A stretch of 64,000 bases of DNA. It comes from Hyperoplus lanceolatus (Eukaryota; Chordata; Actinopteri; Uranoscopiformes; Ammodytidae). The DNA is taken from assembly GCA_026929865.2 (NCBI GenBank), contig CM049413.1:16833501-16897500 (forward strand), in the 5' to 3' direction. The first letter of the stretch is position 1. Every line of letters starts with the position of its first letter. The notes under the pieces are model-generated. The model was not told where the DNA came from. It saw only the letters and a list, made by a program, of their open reading frames with translations, and searched no databases. Positions 1-25,500 of this stretch are shown here, piece by piece. A program made the position numbers and the translations under genes.

Positions 1-6173
<6,173 letters not shown>

Positions 6174-6965
6174 CAATGGAACTACATGCAAATGAACACT
6201 CAAATACACACCCAGATATATATAATATATATATATACTTTATGTACTGTATAATACATATACACATGGAAAAGCACAAGCACACATACGCACACAAGCA
6301 AACATGAACACGTAACCATACTACATACAGTAGTCTAGCTCAGAGAATTTAGCTCGTTCTGGTGAAAACAATTTTTGAACTACTCCATTGATGACTATTG
6401 CATGTTTGGCCAAAATGGCATCACCTGGGGAATTATTAATATCTACTGTATATCTGAAAGAAGTTTATAGAAATAAGAGCAGTCTCCTGATCCAGCATGC
6501 AGACTCAGACCATAGCCCACCCAAAGATATGACATTCCTACCTTATTTAGATAACTAGCAAGTTAAGACCAAAATATATCTGTGGGTAGGTACATTCTCC
6601 GAATTAGCATTGCAAATGTTATTTATAGGAATGGTAGCTTCCCTGTTATAGTGTATTGCATAAATGCATGCATAATGCATCTCCTGCTAATATCCAATCT
6701 CCAGCCGCCGCTTGCTAGTTATGAAATAAAGTATCTCTGTCATTCAGGGTTGTCTTGGGTGTGTCGGGTTCTTTTCTACAGATTTATTTGGGATTTTGCT
6801 AAATGGAAACGAACAACTGAATAATTGTAATAATTTCTTAATAACCTTCTTATATTGTAAAGAGTATTCGGGAGGATAGCAACGCGTGTGTGGTAGGCAC
6901 TGATCATCTGTGAGTTGAAAACAGTTTTTTTTCGCCCCTGTATTCTGCATGATGATTATAATAAA
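6174..6965 (+). other. copine 3' UTR ending at polyadenylation signal
   Basis: Non-coding sequence after the TGA stop. AATAAA signals occur at about 6723 and at 6960-6965, and the latter is the likely main polyadenylation signal. Which site is used cannot be told from sequence alone. Confidence 0.6.
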
Positions 6966-8120
6966 GACATTTTGGTTTTCTCATTTCCGTGTGATCTGAT
7001 TGTTTGTGTGTAAGTGTACTTTGGGGACACATATGTTCACACTGTCACAAAAGGGGGACTTACTTCCCATATGGGCACGAAGAGCTGGTCACCACTAATA
7101 AACCCATGTATGTGTTATTATGACTTGGTTAGTGTTAGATTTGGGGTTTAGCCTGTAGTGATAATAATGCAATTTCCTAATGGAAAAAACAACCTGTGTG
7201 TGTGTGTGTTCAGGCATTCAATGAGGACGTTTAATCTATAATAACAAAGAAAGAAGGCTGCAGTCTGTTAGTTAATTCATTTTTTTCTCGGTCCTGGGGG
7301 CTTTTGTCTCTTTCTGTCTCTGAGTATGCAGCCTGTTTGTATTCAGACCTCAACTGAGGTATATATCACATGTCTGACTGTCTCTCTTGCGGACAGCCCG
7401 GTTAAAAAAACACAAGTCTTCACACTGCCATACACATTTCCTTAACACGCAGACATAACACTGTCGGCTCACAGACATCTTCATTCGAAACACCTCTCTT
7501 TCAGCCTTTCTACCTCTCCCTGACTGACATTAAAATGCAAGAATAAATTAATTTCACTAATCTCAATATAGTTAATTAGGGCAAACCAAAGTTGGGCTGT
7601 CAAGAGGGTACATGCCTCAGTCCTTGATGGTCAGATCAGTATTCAACACACGAGCCTCCTGACATCTGTGTCAGAGGGTATGAGAGGAAACCACTGAAGT
7701 AGGCTGTACAATACATCCTTGTCCATTAGGCTTTTGCTCATTATTAATTATTTTTTATGATTGTTTAATATTGTTTATTTTTAGTTTTATAATGCCCCAA
7801 AATGGAAATTTAAAACAAAAATTTGGTGAAAAAGATCTAATAGGATGATGAAGTCAAGCAAGAACTTTGAAATTCAACATGTAAACAAATAGGCTATAAT
7901 AGCCTAATTGTTTTTGCTGGATTAGATGTAAACAACTTTACATTTTAAACAAGCATGTGCACATTACAAAGAGCTTTATCGTTTTGTGGGTATACATTTT
8001 ACTGGGTTTGCAAGCGACGACGTTTGCTTTAATAAAAAAATAAACAATAACACAACCTATGGTTGTGCGGTGCGGAACCTTTGGCACGAGCTTCACTGCT
8101 GCGGAGCTATTTTGAACATG
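6966..8120. other. intergenic, copine to mrpl3
   Basis: AT-rich unique-looking sequence with no supportable exon or RNA gene. The two flanking genes are in tandem on the plus strand. Confidence 0.5.
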
Positions 8121-8121
8121 T

Positions 8122-8130
8122 ACCGGAAGT
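8122..8130 (+). promoter_or_regulatory. ETS/GABP-type site in the mrpl3 promoter
   Basis: ACCGGAAGT matches the ETS-family (GABP/NRF-2) consensus and lies about 140 bases before the mrpl3 start codon. GABP sites are common in promoters of nuclear genes for mitochondrial proteins. Use of this site is inferred. Confidence 0.5.
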
Positions 8131-8268
8131 AGCCAGGGTGACATTAGGAACAGGACGAATTCGAAGGCATGGTTGTGCTCATGTCGTGAGACCCAATGTC
8201 CTTCTAGTTTAAGTGTAGACTTTTTTTATACATATATTTATTTGTACGCGTATGTAGTGGAGAGCGCA

Positions 8269-14544
<6,276 letters not shown>

Positions 14545-14563
14545 ACACACACACACACACACA

Positions 14564-14634
<71 letters not shown>
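14545..14634 (+). repeat. (CA)n microsatellite in mrpl3 3' UTR
   Basis: A CA array begins directly after the mrpl3 stop codon, with one CCCACA interruption near 14566. It makes up much of the short 3' UTR before AATAAA at 14678. Confidence 0.97.
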
Positions 14635-14638
<4 letters not shown>

Positions 14639-14683
14639 CATTTTCACTTAAATCCACAGCCTATGTCTGGTTCCTGTAATAAA

Positions 14684-16816
14684 GAGTAATTCCTGTCATA
14701 AGCCTCTCCCTAGTTTTTCTCTTTCTTTTTCTGACATACAACAGCACACAGCCTGCCCGTTTGTTCCAAACAGTTATTACAGTCCTTTTCCCCCTTGAAA
14801 CCATGGTAACTGTAAGAGTGATGTGACTATGGAGGATTCCCAAGCAGAGGGAGAGTGAAGAAAGAAAGAAAAGGCAATAAAAACAAAACGAGACAGAGGC
14901 AGATATTGTTGAAAAAATGTGCAATATCTATGCAGGAGTGCAGGATAGGGGAGAGAGAAGTGGAGAGCTGGAAACAATGAGCTGCAGAAAGTACAGTGAA
15001 AGAGTGAGGAGAATGCAGACATCAGGGAAAGGGGTATGTAGGGAGGGAGGGGGGAATGGGGTAGAAGGCATGGAAGCAAATACAAAGGAGTGGAAACAAG
15101 CAGGGTGGGAGAGATGAGTTGGCGAAGGTGTGGAGGGACAGAAAAATGGAGGCTGACAAAGGTTGACATTTGTGCATAAGAGGATAAACGAGGACATTAA
15201 TGATGCAGAGGGAACCACTGGGCGCTTAAGTCTGCATGTTTGTGTTCAGCAGTATTTAAATGAGAGAATCGCTTGTTGTGTGTGGGGGTGGGACAGATCC
15301 CCCTCCCCCCTTTTCCTGCACAGTGTGGACCCTCCTCGCCTTCTCTGGCAATTAATAAACAAATGAGAATCATGTCCTCCAAAGTGTCCCTCTCTTAAAT
15401 GTATCCTCAGAGGCCTGCATGTGACTTTTTCTCTCTCTCGCTCTCTCTCTCTCTCTCTGTTGGGTCTGTGCTCTACATCTGCAATGGGAAGAGACAAGGC
15501 TTTTGTTTCATTAAAAGGAGCGGCGAGGTGCAGTGTTGATGCCTCACAGGATAGCCCGCAACAACTGTGGATCTGTGCGAATTAAAACAAACACACAACC
15601 GGGATACTCTAAACCAAATAGCATACAGCTGTCATTTAGACAAAAAAACAGTGTATGGTGATGATTCACTTTGTGGGCAAACTACGTCCTGCTCCGTATC
15701 ACATGCCACAGTGTGTGTAGGTCCATAAGGCAGCAAGCAGGTTCTTTGAAATGCTAATGATATTGTTTGAAAGTCAGGGCCTGCACTGTACATCATCAGG
15801 CTCTTGTGGGGGTGGACGGGGAGAGGGGGACGTTGCTGCCTGTTAAAGCAACAGAACAGTCAGGAAATACAAGTTGTGTGTGTGTGGTAGAAGACCAGTA
15901 TATTTGTCAGTTTTCAACATGGCAATCCATCTGATGAACTAATGACTGGATACAAGAAAGAAAAAAAAGCCCCCAAGATTCAAGCACAGTCTATAGAATG
16001 TGATACTATATTTAGAGGGATCAATACAACGTGCTTTGATTTCAACTGCTGGATTGGAGCCCAGTGGTTTACACTACTCCAGCGCTTTCAAACACTACTG
16101 CAGGGTCATAGGGCCAGACCATTTAAGCTGGCTGGCATTCAGATGAATGTCATTTCTAGACTGAAAGTACATAGCAGAGATGGACTTGGTAGCTAACTTT
16201 AAAATGGATTTTCTATTAACTTCTTGATATGACCCAACATTAACACAGTTTGACCAAGTCAGTCATTAAGTTGTTTTTATGTTGCCAGCACTGTCAATCA
16301 AACACAGAGTTGGTTAGATATACATACATATATAACTACATTGACTAGCACTTGCTTTGACAAGACTTGAGAATCGACTTGGCCCCTGACCAACTGGAAA
16401 ACAGCAGATGAGTTGGTGAGCAGAGATGACAGCAAGAGACAACAACATGCCTGGGGCCAGTAGTCCATGCGGTGGCCCACAACTCATTGGAAAACACACA
16501 CACAGGTTTGAAAATCTAGAAACTCAAGTGCCCACACACAGACACCCCAATCCTGTTCCATAAGTGATCGCTAAATGGATTTGAATTGTGCAATAAGGAA
16601 GCTGGCCAGGTGTCGACTAAAATACAAATGTTTTAGGGAAATTACCTTGAGTGTCTGATTAAAGGTCGGCCTGCGCGTCTGACCCCAGCTTGACTTGATG
16701 GATCTACTGCTTGCTGGCTCAACACATGAGAGATCTGATTTCGATTAAGGAAGAGGTCAGCACACACACAAGTACAGCCTCTCGCCTATTATATACCACA
16801 CACACACCTGCTGTGA

Positions 16817-16819
<3 letters not shown>
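14684..16819. other. intergenic, no gene seen
   Basis: Purine-rich and AT-rich sequence downstream of mrpl3. Open frames here are short and compositionally biased, with no recognisable protein motif. Confidence 0.5.

Positions 16820-16873
<54 letters not shown>
16820..16873 (+). repeat. (CT)n microsatellite
   Basis: About 27 CT units, pure pyrimidine on the plus strand. Confidence 0.97.
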
Positions 16874-16879
<6 letters not shown>

Positions 16880-17002
16880 ACACACACACTTTTATTGCCT
16901 CCTTAGTGGGCAAAGATTTGGTGTCTAAGACTAGTCAGCACTTATGTTGCTACTCCCTTACTGATTTCACACAAAACATTGTGGACTGGCCTTCATCTCA
17001 AG

Positions 17003-17005
17003 ACA

Positions 17006-17099
<94 letters not shown>

Positions 17100-17146
17100 T
17101 ACATACATACATACATACATACATACATACATACATACATACATAC
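17003..17146 (+). repeat. compound (CA)n-(CATA)n microsatellite
   Basis: About 46 CA units to 17094 pass into about 13 CATA units. The array is interrupted at 17147 by a hAT-like element, and CATACACACACAC resumes on the far side at about 17981. Confidence 0.95.
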
Positions 17147-17977
17147 CAGAGCTGGCCCAAGCCTTCAGGGGGCCCTAAGCGAAATATGATTAGGGGGCCC
17201 CTCTCCAATGTTAGCGCTGCTGAAACCGTAACTCTTTGTTAAATATCATTCACACACCTAGTGTTTTCTGCTAGTGCCTCCACTGTGCAGCTGTGCGCAA
17301 ATATTAGACAGCTGAGATTCAGACCCTCCTATGGGGGTCCGGGGGATATGCCCCCCCGGGAGATTTTTTTAACCTTTTTAAAGTGAAATGCATGAATCTG
17401 GTGCACTTTGAGAGGAAAATTAAGAGGCTAAATCTGAGAAATTTTGTGTGAACAAATAATTTGGAGACACTGGGTCAGATGAATTAGAAGCTATTGAAGA
17501 AGGACACATGGATTTTCCATAAAAATATTAATATAAACTAAAATATTATGGAGGGTCCTCTGGGTTGGGCTTGGAACTCTTTTTCTTTTACGGGACATAT
17601 TTCTCTGTAATATAATGAATGCATTTAAATGCAGTGAGAGGAACAAAGCAGAAGAACTCTGTTGTCCAGCTACTGTATCTTTTTTCCACAGACGAGGCTG
17701 AAATAGGCTATAGACTATACACAGTGCATGGGCAACTGCGGCTAGCCCCATTTCCAATTGTTTTTAAATAAACTAATAAACTCAATACACACTGTGCATG
17801 GATGTGAACGTGACATGATCAGATAATTTCGGATTTCCTCCCAGATGAACTGATTACATTTTTAGGCTATTAATTATCTAGACCAAAACATGTTATTCCT
17901 TTTTTTGTATGATAACTCACATTTGCATAATATGATGTTAATATATATATATATATTTTAGGGGGCCCCCGGCTCTG
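17147..17977. mobile_element. non-autonomous hAT-like element (831 bp)
   Basis: It begins CAGAGCTGGCCCAAGCC and ends GGGCCCCCGGCTCTG, giving imperfect terminal inverted repeats starting CAGAGC. The flanking octamers ATACATAC and GTACATAC match at 7 of 8 positions, as an 8-bp hAT target duplication would, though the flank is itself a CATA repeat. No transposase ORF is present. The internal GGGGGTCCGGGGGATATG segment is of a kind seen in many fish hAT derivatives. Confidence 0.65.
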
Positions 17978-18666
17978 GTACATACACACACACAGATCAG
18001 CATGTGTTTGTGTGATGTGTGTTCCTTGCCATATGAATTATTGAGTGTGTTATTTGAGGGACAGCTGGCTCGTGAACACATAAAGTCCCTCAGTCAGGCA
18101 GCCAGTCGCAAGTCTGCAGTGACGGGCGCGAGCCACTAAACAGGAGAGCAGGAGGAAATTAATGTTAATGCAGTTTCACACTTTGACTTTAGAATTGTGA
18201 GTCAGTGATATTATATAAGCTCAAATATAATTAATCGGCTCACCAGAGAGAGATCATTAGGCCTAGGTTATATTTTTGGACATAACGCAATCACTGACTG
18301 TGAATGGACGCGCCTGAGTAGGGTTTCTAAATCGAGTCACTTGCAACAATTGATTGTTCTGACTCGAGCCATCGCACCGCATCGTGCGTTGCATAATGTT
18401 TTACCTGGCACCTTTTTCTGATAGGGAAGAAAGTTGCACAAGTAGGCTAATCATTGATATTATTTACATAGATTTCTTGTGAAGAGTGGGCTATTTGTAT
18501 TTATGTTGTATATTATAATTTGATCCAATTAGAGGGCTAAAGAGGGGAAGAAGAACCCTGCTAGCAATTTCACATGCCCGATGATCACCTCACAGCCCTC
18601 TAAGCCCCTAACTGCCGGTGGTCCCACTGTGGCAACCCCTCCCAATTGTGCACACCTGCGTCTCAT

Positions 18667-18705
<39 letters not shown>

Positions 18706-18871
18706 GTTTGTGTGATGCCTCCCACCCACGTTGATAAATTTGGGTTCCTTCCTTCCAGCACCACTGGGTGAGAGCAGGGTGCAGCCTTTGGGTCCCCACC
18801 TTCCTCTCTGCAGGTGTTCCCCACCCTCTGATATGATGTGTGTGTGTGTGTGTGTGTGCCCGTGCCTCTAC

Positions 18872-19814
18872 CAGTGGTGATTCTAGGGGGTGGGGGGGGG
18901 GGGACTGGGGGGGCCATCACCCCCCCCCCTCCCCCCTGAAATCTTACTGGCCCCCCAGTTCGGATGTTTTTTTTTGTTTTTGTTTTTTGGAATTTTATTT
19001 TCCTGATATGTAGCCTAGTTCAGAGATTGTATGTATTTATTTTTTTCTTTCTTAACTTTTTTTTCATAGGTAGTTGCCACATTCATTACACAAACACTCC
19101 AATCCACTGATATGAGATCAGTTTGCAATTTTCAAGTACTAAATTAATGGTAGGACTGTAGCCACTAGAAATGGTCTCTGGTCAGCAAAGGTCTTGAAAA
19201 CAGCACAAGTGTGCTTGTGACACGCGTGCCACCCATGCTGGTGTATGGGCACGTGTCCCAGCAGATTTTTGAAATCTGAATAAAAAAATAAAAGTTTGTA
19301 GTTAGCAAGTGTAACGTTTACCCTGCCCTTACTAATGTTCTTAGTAAGGGCAGAATTTCATAAATAAAGGTTTATTTTTTTAGCAAGATATTTGGTCAAA
19401 AGCTAGCGGTCATCCTTCCCGCTGTACAGTTGTTAGTCATCTGGCTGCTAGCAACTTGTGTTGTCTTGCTAATTTTACTATTCATCCGAACTTAAATAAA
19501 TGTTGACTTTTTCCTTTATTCTCTTTGCCAGAATGCACCAGAATGCTTAGATTAGCCTACATGTTAAAAACACAAAAAAATCTTCTGGGGGGATGCCCCC
19601 AGACCCCCCTTCAGGGGTTTAGTTTTCTGACCAACATCACAATGGATACTAACATGATTTGGGCATTTGGGATTATACATCATCTTTGAATTGGTTGTAG
19701 GCTACAGCATATGCTATTCATTCAGGTGTGCGATGGCCACCCCACTCTAGCTCTGTAGCCTACCTGCCATGATGGCAGTGCCATCCCAGTCAACATTTCC
19801 TGGAAACGCCACTG
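18872..19814. mobile_element. non-autonomous hAT element with perfect 8-bp TSD
   Basis: The ends are CAGTGGTGATTCTAG and, read inward from the other side, CAGTGGCGTTTCCAG. The element is flanked on both sides by the identical octamer GCCTCTAC (18864-18871 and 19815-19822). Length (943 bp), CAGTGG termini and 8-bp duplication are characteristic of the hAT superfamily. No transposase is encoded, so it must have been mobilised in trans. Confidence 0.85.
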
Positions 19815-19822
19815 GCCTCTAC

Positions 19823-21289
19823 TTATTTGACCTTACATGAGAGCAGTCTTTCTAGTTTCATTTCATTGCCTCTTACTGTCTCCCGCTCTTCCCTCGCAAT
19901 TAAAACCAACCTTGGATCCCAGACATCTCCATGGTAACAAGGACGGACGGATGAGCCAAAGAGTTGGCGGGAGAATAGGGAACGGGGAGAAGGGAAAGTT
20001 TTGAGAGAACCGAGGTGTTAACTGAACCGATCAGGCCCTTTTCGACTCACAGTTTTCAGATGCAACCAAGCGGTTCATTACACTGTTAGAAACTGTCTGC
20101 AATCATACCTTTTGCTTCCACAGCGTCTGCGTGCGCTGTGGGCCTATTGGTGTTCTTGCTATTATTTGTATTATTCTAAATGAGCCATGTTGTGAGTGGG
20201 AGGTAGGCTAAATGTCAAACACTTCTCAGCCGGAAATCTTCGCCACAAGAATGTGACCACGGGATATTGAGTAAATCAATATGGAAGACGAGGGAGGAGG
20301 CTGGCGGTGGGGGGTAAAGAGAGAGAGAGAGATGTTACCGCAGGCAGGTGAAAGACAAAATGACAGCAGCAGAAGAAGGAGGAGAAGGGGAGGGATGGGT
20401 GAGGACTGAGGGAAGAAGTGAGAGTTGATTTATCAGAGGAGTTAACTCCTCTTCCTGTCTGACCTTTGAAACTCGCAGTGTGGGTTAATCTGTGTGTATA
20501 AATAGAGGAGTACATTTTACTTTGGTGGAGGACTATTATAAGGGGATTTGTTTTACAGTAATACATGATATAGCCTAATATCGCCAGACTTGATTTCTCC
20601 AAAATCACACAATTATCGATAAACAACACATAGCCGTGTAAGCAGATACTCTTATTCGGTTAAGATTTGGAAAAGAAGATGAAAGGAATTTGTTTGTGTG
20701 GCTCAAACCATCAAAAAGACTTGCACAAAATGTATTATCTGCATGGCTAGATACTGTATGTGTTTGTGTAAGTAAGTTGTCCTTTTTTGTGATTTGGGTG
20801 AACTGAACCTTTCCGAGGCTGTTTTTCAAAGAAACGACATAGGCTACTCCTCTATTGCTCAAAGTGATGACATTTCTCACTCCTGAATAGGAAGCCATTC
20901 AGCCTTACTCCCAGAGAGGAGCAGACACAAAAGGGAGCGGCAACACATAGCCTATAGTTAGGGAGAGAAAATGTGAGTAGGGGGTCCCTTAACATTGTGA
21001 AGAGTAGAATATAGGCCTACATTAAAAAGCATCTTTCCAAGAAATATAGAGTTAATGTGTCTACTGAGGGTGAACAACACATAGGCTACTGTTCATTGTC
21101 TCTAACAGAATATTCATAATATATTGGCTTTTATTATATATTTTTGGATTAGACAGGGCTCTTTTTATTGCTGCTGAATGTAAGTGAACTTGATTATGTG
21201 TGAAAACGCAGACAATTCACTGCACTGCGTTAGTATGCCACTAATTATAAACTAAACTTTCATCTTCTGTGAAGACATCTCAGGAGACC

Positions 21290-21290
<1 letters not shown>
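19823..21290. other. intergenic, no gene seen
   Basis: Unique-looking sequence with short ORFs only. A purine-rich block at about 20280-20420 gives rise to low-complexity open frames that I do not regard as coding. Confidence 0.45.
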
Positions 21291-21292
<2 letters not shown>

Positions 21293-21363
<71 letters not shown>

Positions 21364-21473
21364 ATGCGTGCGTGCGAGCGTGCGTGCATACTACAGACAG
21401 AAGGGAGGGCAGAGTGGGAGCAAGCGAGAGAAAATTACATCTGTTTTGGGTCAGCAGAAATACTTCAGGGCCC

Positions 21474-21533
<60 letters not shown>

Positions 21534-21620
21534 TACATATACAGTATGCAGACATATCATCTTATCAACCCAGCACAGCAATGCAGATCACATATCATCC
21601 ATCCTGCAAGCAAGCAAGCA

Positions 21621-21686
<66 letters not shown>

Positions 21687-21693
21687 CACACAC
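21293..21693 (+). repeat. cluster of (TG)n and (CA)n arrays
   Basis: Three long dinucleotide arrays of opposite sense within 400 bases: TG at about 21293-21362, CA at about 21476-21531 and CA at about 21622-21693. The TG and CA arrays are reverse complements and could pair as a long hairpin. Confidence 0.95.
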
Positions 21694-22140
21694 AAACCTG
21701 TGCCTTATCCCAGTTCTCATCTATTTCCCTGCAAAGCTTTTCTACGTGCCTGAGATCCTCAGAGATCATCCGGATATCTGCATGATAACAATATCAATTA
21801 TCACAGCATCATGTTGAATCAGCACACATTCCCCTGGTCGACACAGAGCGAATGCTAATGTAGATGCGGATCAGTGGTTTCAAAGTGCCAACGCTGTCTT
21901 ATCTGTAACTACAGTAGCAGTGCGTGCTACACTGTGAGACAACACTGCCTCTCAGTGGTTGGTTCTCAGGAGCACAAACATACACACACACAAAGTGGGT
22001 TTTCTAAGAGCATGCAAGGTTGTGTTCACACATACAGATTGCTGATTAAGTGTTTGTGAAGAAAACAGTGTGTCAACAGAAAAGATATGACAAATCTCTC
22101 CGCTCAGTAGGCCATAAAAACAGCTGAACATGCAGAAAAC

Positions 22141-23026
22141 CAGGGGCGGATTTTGTCATTTTGGGGCAAAAGGCTAATGCAGGCATGGGTCCCCCCCAAA
22201 TCCCTTGTTCTCCCCCTTTAAAATCCTTTAATCTAGAAAGACTTACGGCCTCTGCACACATCCTGCGTCTACCTCTGGAGCGCGTCGCCTTACCTTACTG
22301 CTGCGTCTCTCGGACTTTTCTCGGACACACATGGAACGTCTCAGCAGCTGCTGCTGCTGCAGCGCTGCTTCTAAAAGCCCTATCTTTCTACATAGAGTTT
22401 TCATAGATAATTCCCATTAAAAATGAAGTTCTTTCGTGTCATTTATGATGCATATGATTTATATTGAGTCTGGACAGTAATCCGTGCACCCCATTGCCAT
22501 TTTTTTCTTTTCTTTTTTTTTTGCCACGCTTGTTGGAAGTTTTATTTTGAAAGGGACACACCAGGAAATGGTGAAACTACAGCGAAAGCTGCCGGTATGA
22601 AGTCAATATGACTCTCAGCAGAGTATTTCTCTATCAGTTAAAGCAGAGAAACCCGAGAGAGACGCGCGGCTCTCAGAAAAAAATAGGCGAGCCTCCTGAG
22701 GTAAAGGGGAGCGTCGCTGCAGACGTGCCTCCGACGTGCATCAGCAGTGCGTCTGAGGTTGGATGTGTATCCGCTCTAGGTTGATTACACGGTCAGTGAC
22801 AAAAAGTCAGACGCAGACGCGAGGTAGACGCGCGGTAGAGGTAGGATGTGTGTGGAGGCCGTTATGGTGTAACCTCTTTTCTTTTGGTCTTCCACACACT
22901 CCCACACTGATCCCTTTCCTTTTTTTTACATCTGTATTCTGCTGCTGAAGACATTTCAGAGGGGCCTTGGTAGCTCATGGGCCCAAGGCAATTGCCTACC
23001 TTTGCCTAATGATAAGTCCGCCTCTG
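22141..23026. mobile_element. non-autonomous hAT-like element (886 bp)
   Basis: The left end CAGGGGCGGATTTTG and the inverted right end CAGAGGCGGACTTATC form imperfect terminal inverted repeats. Flanking octamers CAGAAAAC and CATGAAAC match at 6 of 8 positions, suggesting an old 8-bp duplication. No transposase ORF is visible. The ends differ from those of the two elements upstream, so this is a separate family. Confidence 0.65.
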
Positions 23027-24950
23027 CATGAAACTCTGCACATTTACCAATAAATGGAAATATTTGACCATGGACCATTGTCCTTTGAGGTCTGGGCTGT
23101 GTGGTATCAAGTAGAGATGGCCTATACAGTATATAGAAAAACAGAGATATCTTCTGTGCTTTTGCTCCATTTCAAACCTTTAAACCTCTGGAATGATCCA
23201 CGGTATAGTGTAGAGATTGGGGCTAGTGAAAGGAGTATCACGTGTCGCGTCTTTATTTCTCATTTCGTTGGTTGTTCTTTTTTGTTAGTTAATTTATATT
23301 GTTTAGTTTGCGGTCTTACAAAGTGTCTTAGACAATGTTCGACTATAGGTTGAAAAGCAGGGTTTCTATTACCATCTCTGCCAAAAACATGGAAGCCATA
23401 TGGTCAGAATTGCACATGATTTTATTGCAGAGTACTTCAGTTTGAGGGTCACTGCAAACTGAATCTATTAAGACCACTGATGTCTTCTGTATCCTTGTAC
23501 AATAAGTGCTGAGACATTTCTCGATGCTACAGTTCCACGGCTTAAATCAACTGACAACTGAGGACTTATTGAGGACAAGTTCAAAAGCATATTATGGCAG
23601 GTGGAGCAGGACAGGAGAGCTCTTGAGATGGGCGGTGGGTCGCCGAGAGACAGAGACAATCCACTTTAAAAACCTGTCAATTACTCCTTTCATGTCAGCA
23701 TGGCCTATTTGTGATGAATGAGAGCTGCGGGCGGGAAGGATAACTTCACCTTCACCTCATCCAGCTGGAATGAGAAGAGGGCTTTTCATCCGCAGAAAGA
23801 GTTGGGAGAGTCAAAAAGCACTGAGCCTCGGCAGCCCTACAGCTGTTAAGCACCATGGAGGAGCAGGTCACACTGGGGGAAATTTATTCAATGTTTTAAT
23901 TTGAATTGCCCCAAAGAAGCAGGAGAAGTGGTTGCTGCCGGAGATGAGCCTTATAGTTCACGCCCTGAACACCAAAGAGGATAGAAATACTGTAGCCCAA
24001 AACACTAGGCTATTATACAGTAACAGTGTTGTTATCTCATGATTATGAGAGGATGGAGTTAACAAGTATAGAATGGTATGGCCGCTACCAGCTTCTGTAG
24101 GCTACACCTTCTCTCTAGGTCTGAAGTGGAGGAATTTTGCTTGATGAAGTCTTGTAAATTCAGTTGGGGGGTCAGTTTCATCTGTCCCAAATTAATATAA
24201 TATAGCCTATGTTTTTGTCACGTGCACTCCCATGAGAGAAAATATGTTAACTTTAATTTGTAATGTTCAGATTATGTTTAATTGTATATATTTATTTTCA
24301 TTGATCATTCTATTGGGTCAAATTTGACCTGTTTTCTACTTCAGAGAAGCAAAAAATGCCTTTTAGCTTTTTTTATTGGCAAAAGATTTTATGATATCCT
24401 CATTAAAAGCTAGCCTATATAAAGACACAAAACTAATAATTACCATTTAAGTCCATTCTGAATGTCTCTAAACAACAAAAGTACACTTGTGGTGCAACAA
24501 AAAAACTATAAATCTATTTTTTACCTTTTTCCCAACATACATCTGGGTACATTTTGACCCGCAACACCACAGATCTATGGTTAAAACTATTTTTTTTCTC
24601 CAAAAAAAATACATTTTCATAAACTATCAATTTTCGGTGAAAATAATTATAAGGATGTTAACATAGATAGTATACCAAGTTTCTTAGGTGCACCTCTTTC
24701 CCCCCTCTAACTTTGAACATATTTAATACAAAATAATGCATATCTAGTATTCTTGATTTGTGTTAGTAAATTAGTGACAACGATACATCTGACAAGTGCA
24801 CTGCAAATGTTAAATAGGCTACAGCTAATTATCTGCAGTAAATATACAGCATTCAAACGTATACCTGCTAATGCCATGATGGTCGATCTTGATGCTAGTA
24901 TTGCTCCCACTCATTCCCTTAGTGACAGCGACTTCACTTTCTAAGGATAC
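23027..24950. other. intergenic, no gene seen
   Basis: AT-rich sequence. A palindromic GGGTCAAATTTGACCT near 24315 and GGGTACATTTTGACCCGC near 24545 suggest a degraded inverted-repeat element that I cannot bound. No coding exon is supported. Confidence 0.4.
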
Positions 24951-24959
24951 TTAGACGCA

Positions 24960-25500
24960 ACCATCTGGAGTAGAAACTGTTAGTGGCTTTTTACCGCAGC
25001 ACCATCGAGAGCGTCCTGATGTACAGCATTACGGCTTGGTTCTCCAACTGCACTGTGGCGGACAGAAAGAACCTGCAGAGGGTCATTAACACAGCGCAAC
25101 GCATCACTGGCAGCCCCCAACTCTCGCTTGAAGACATCGCCAGCAATCGGTGTCTCAGGAGAGCTTGGGCAATCACTGCAGACCCCTCACACCACAGCAC
25201 AGCACTTGTTCAATCTACTGCCCTCGGGCAGGAGGTACAGGTGCCTCAACAGCAGGACAAATAGACAGTTTATTTCCCTGGGCCATCAGGTCCTTGAATT
25301 AATGACGTGTGTGAGTGTGCTATGCTGGATAAACAAAGTATATATTGCTATGTTACTCCTTTTATTCTTTGCTATTTAATTAATTAACTTATTACTGTTT
25401 TCCTTTTTTTATATTTATTATGCACAGGTCGAAGAAGCACTGCAATTTCATTGTATACCTGTTGTGCAATGAATGACAATAAAGATTCTATTCTATTCTA
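24960..25500 (+). mobile_element. LINE 3' end (reverse-transcriptase C-terminal remnant)
   Basis: Open frames read FYRSTIESVLMYSITAWF, then NLQRVINTAQRITG and, after a frame change, LFNLLPSGRRYRCLNSRTNR. This is the familiar C-terminal end of fish non-LTR retrotransposon polyproteins. The element ends in AATGACAATAAAGATTC with a short TTCTA tandem tail, as 3'-truncated-type LINE insertions do. The coding part is frameshifted and dead. The family (L2/Rex/jockey-like) is not resolved by eye. Confidence 0.75.

Noticed and set aside
14661-15218. Overlapping open frames of 87-130 codons
   Set aside because: Low-complexity purine-rich DNA; no recognisable motif, no consistent splice sites, and open in competing frames.
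20276-20898. Minus-strand open frames of about 100 codons
   Set aside because: Serine/leucine-rich translations of purine-rich sequence without homology or splice support.
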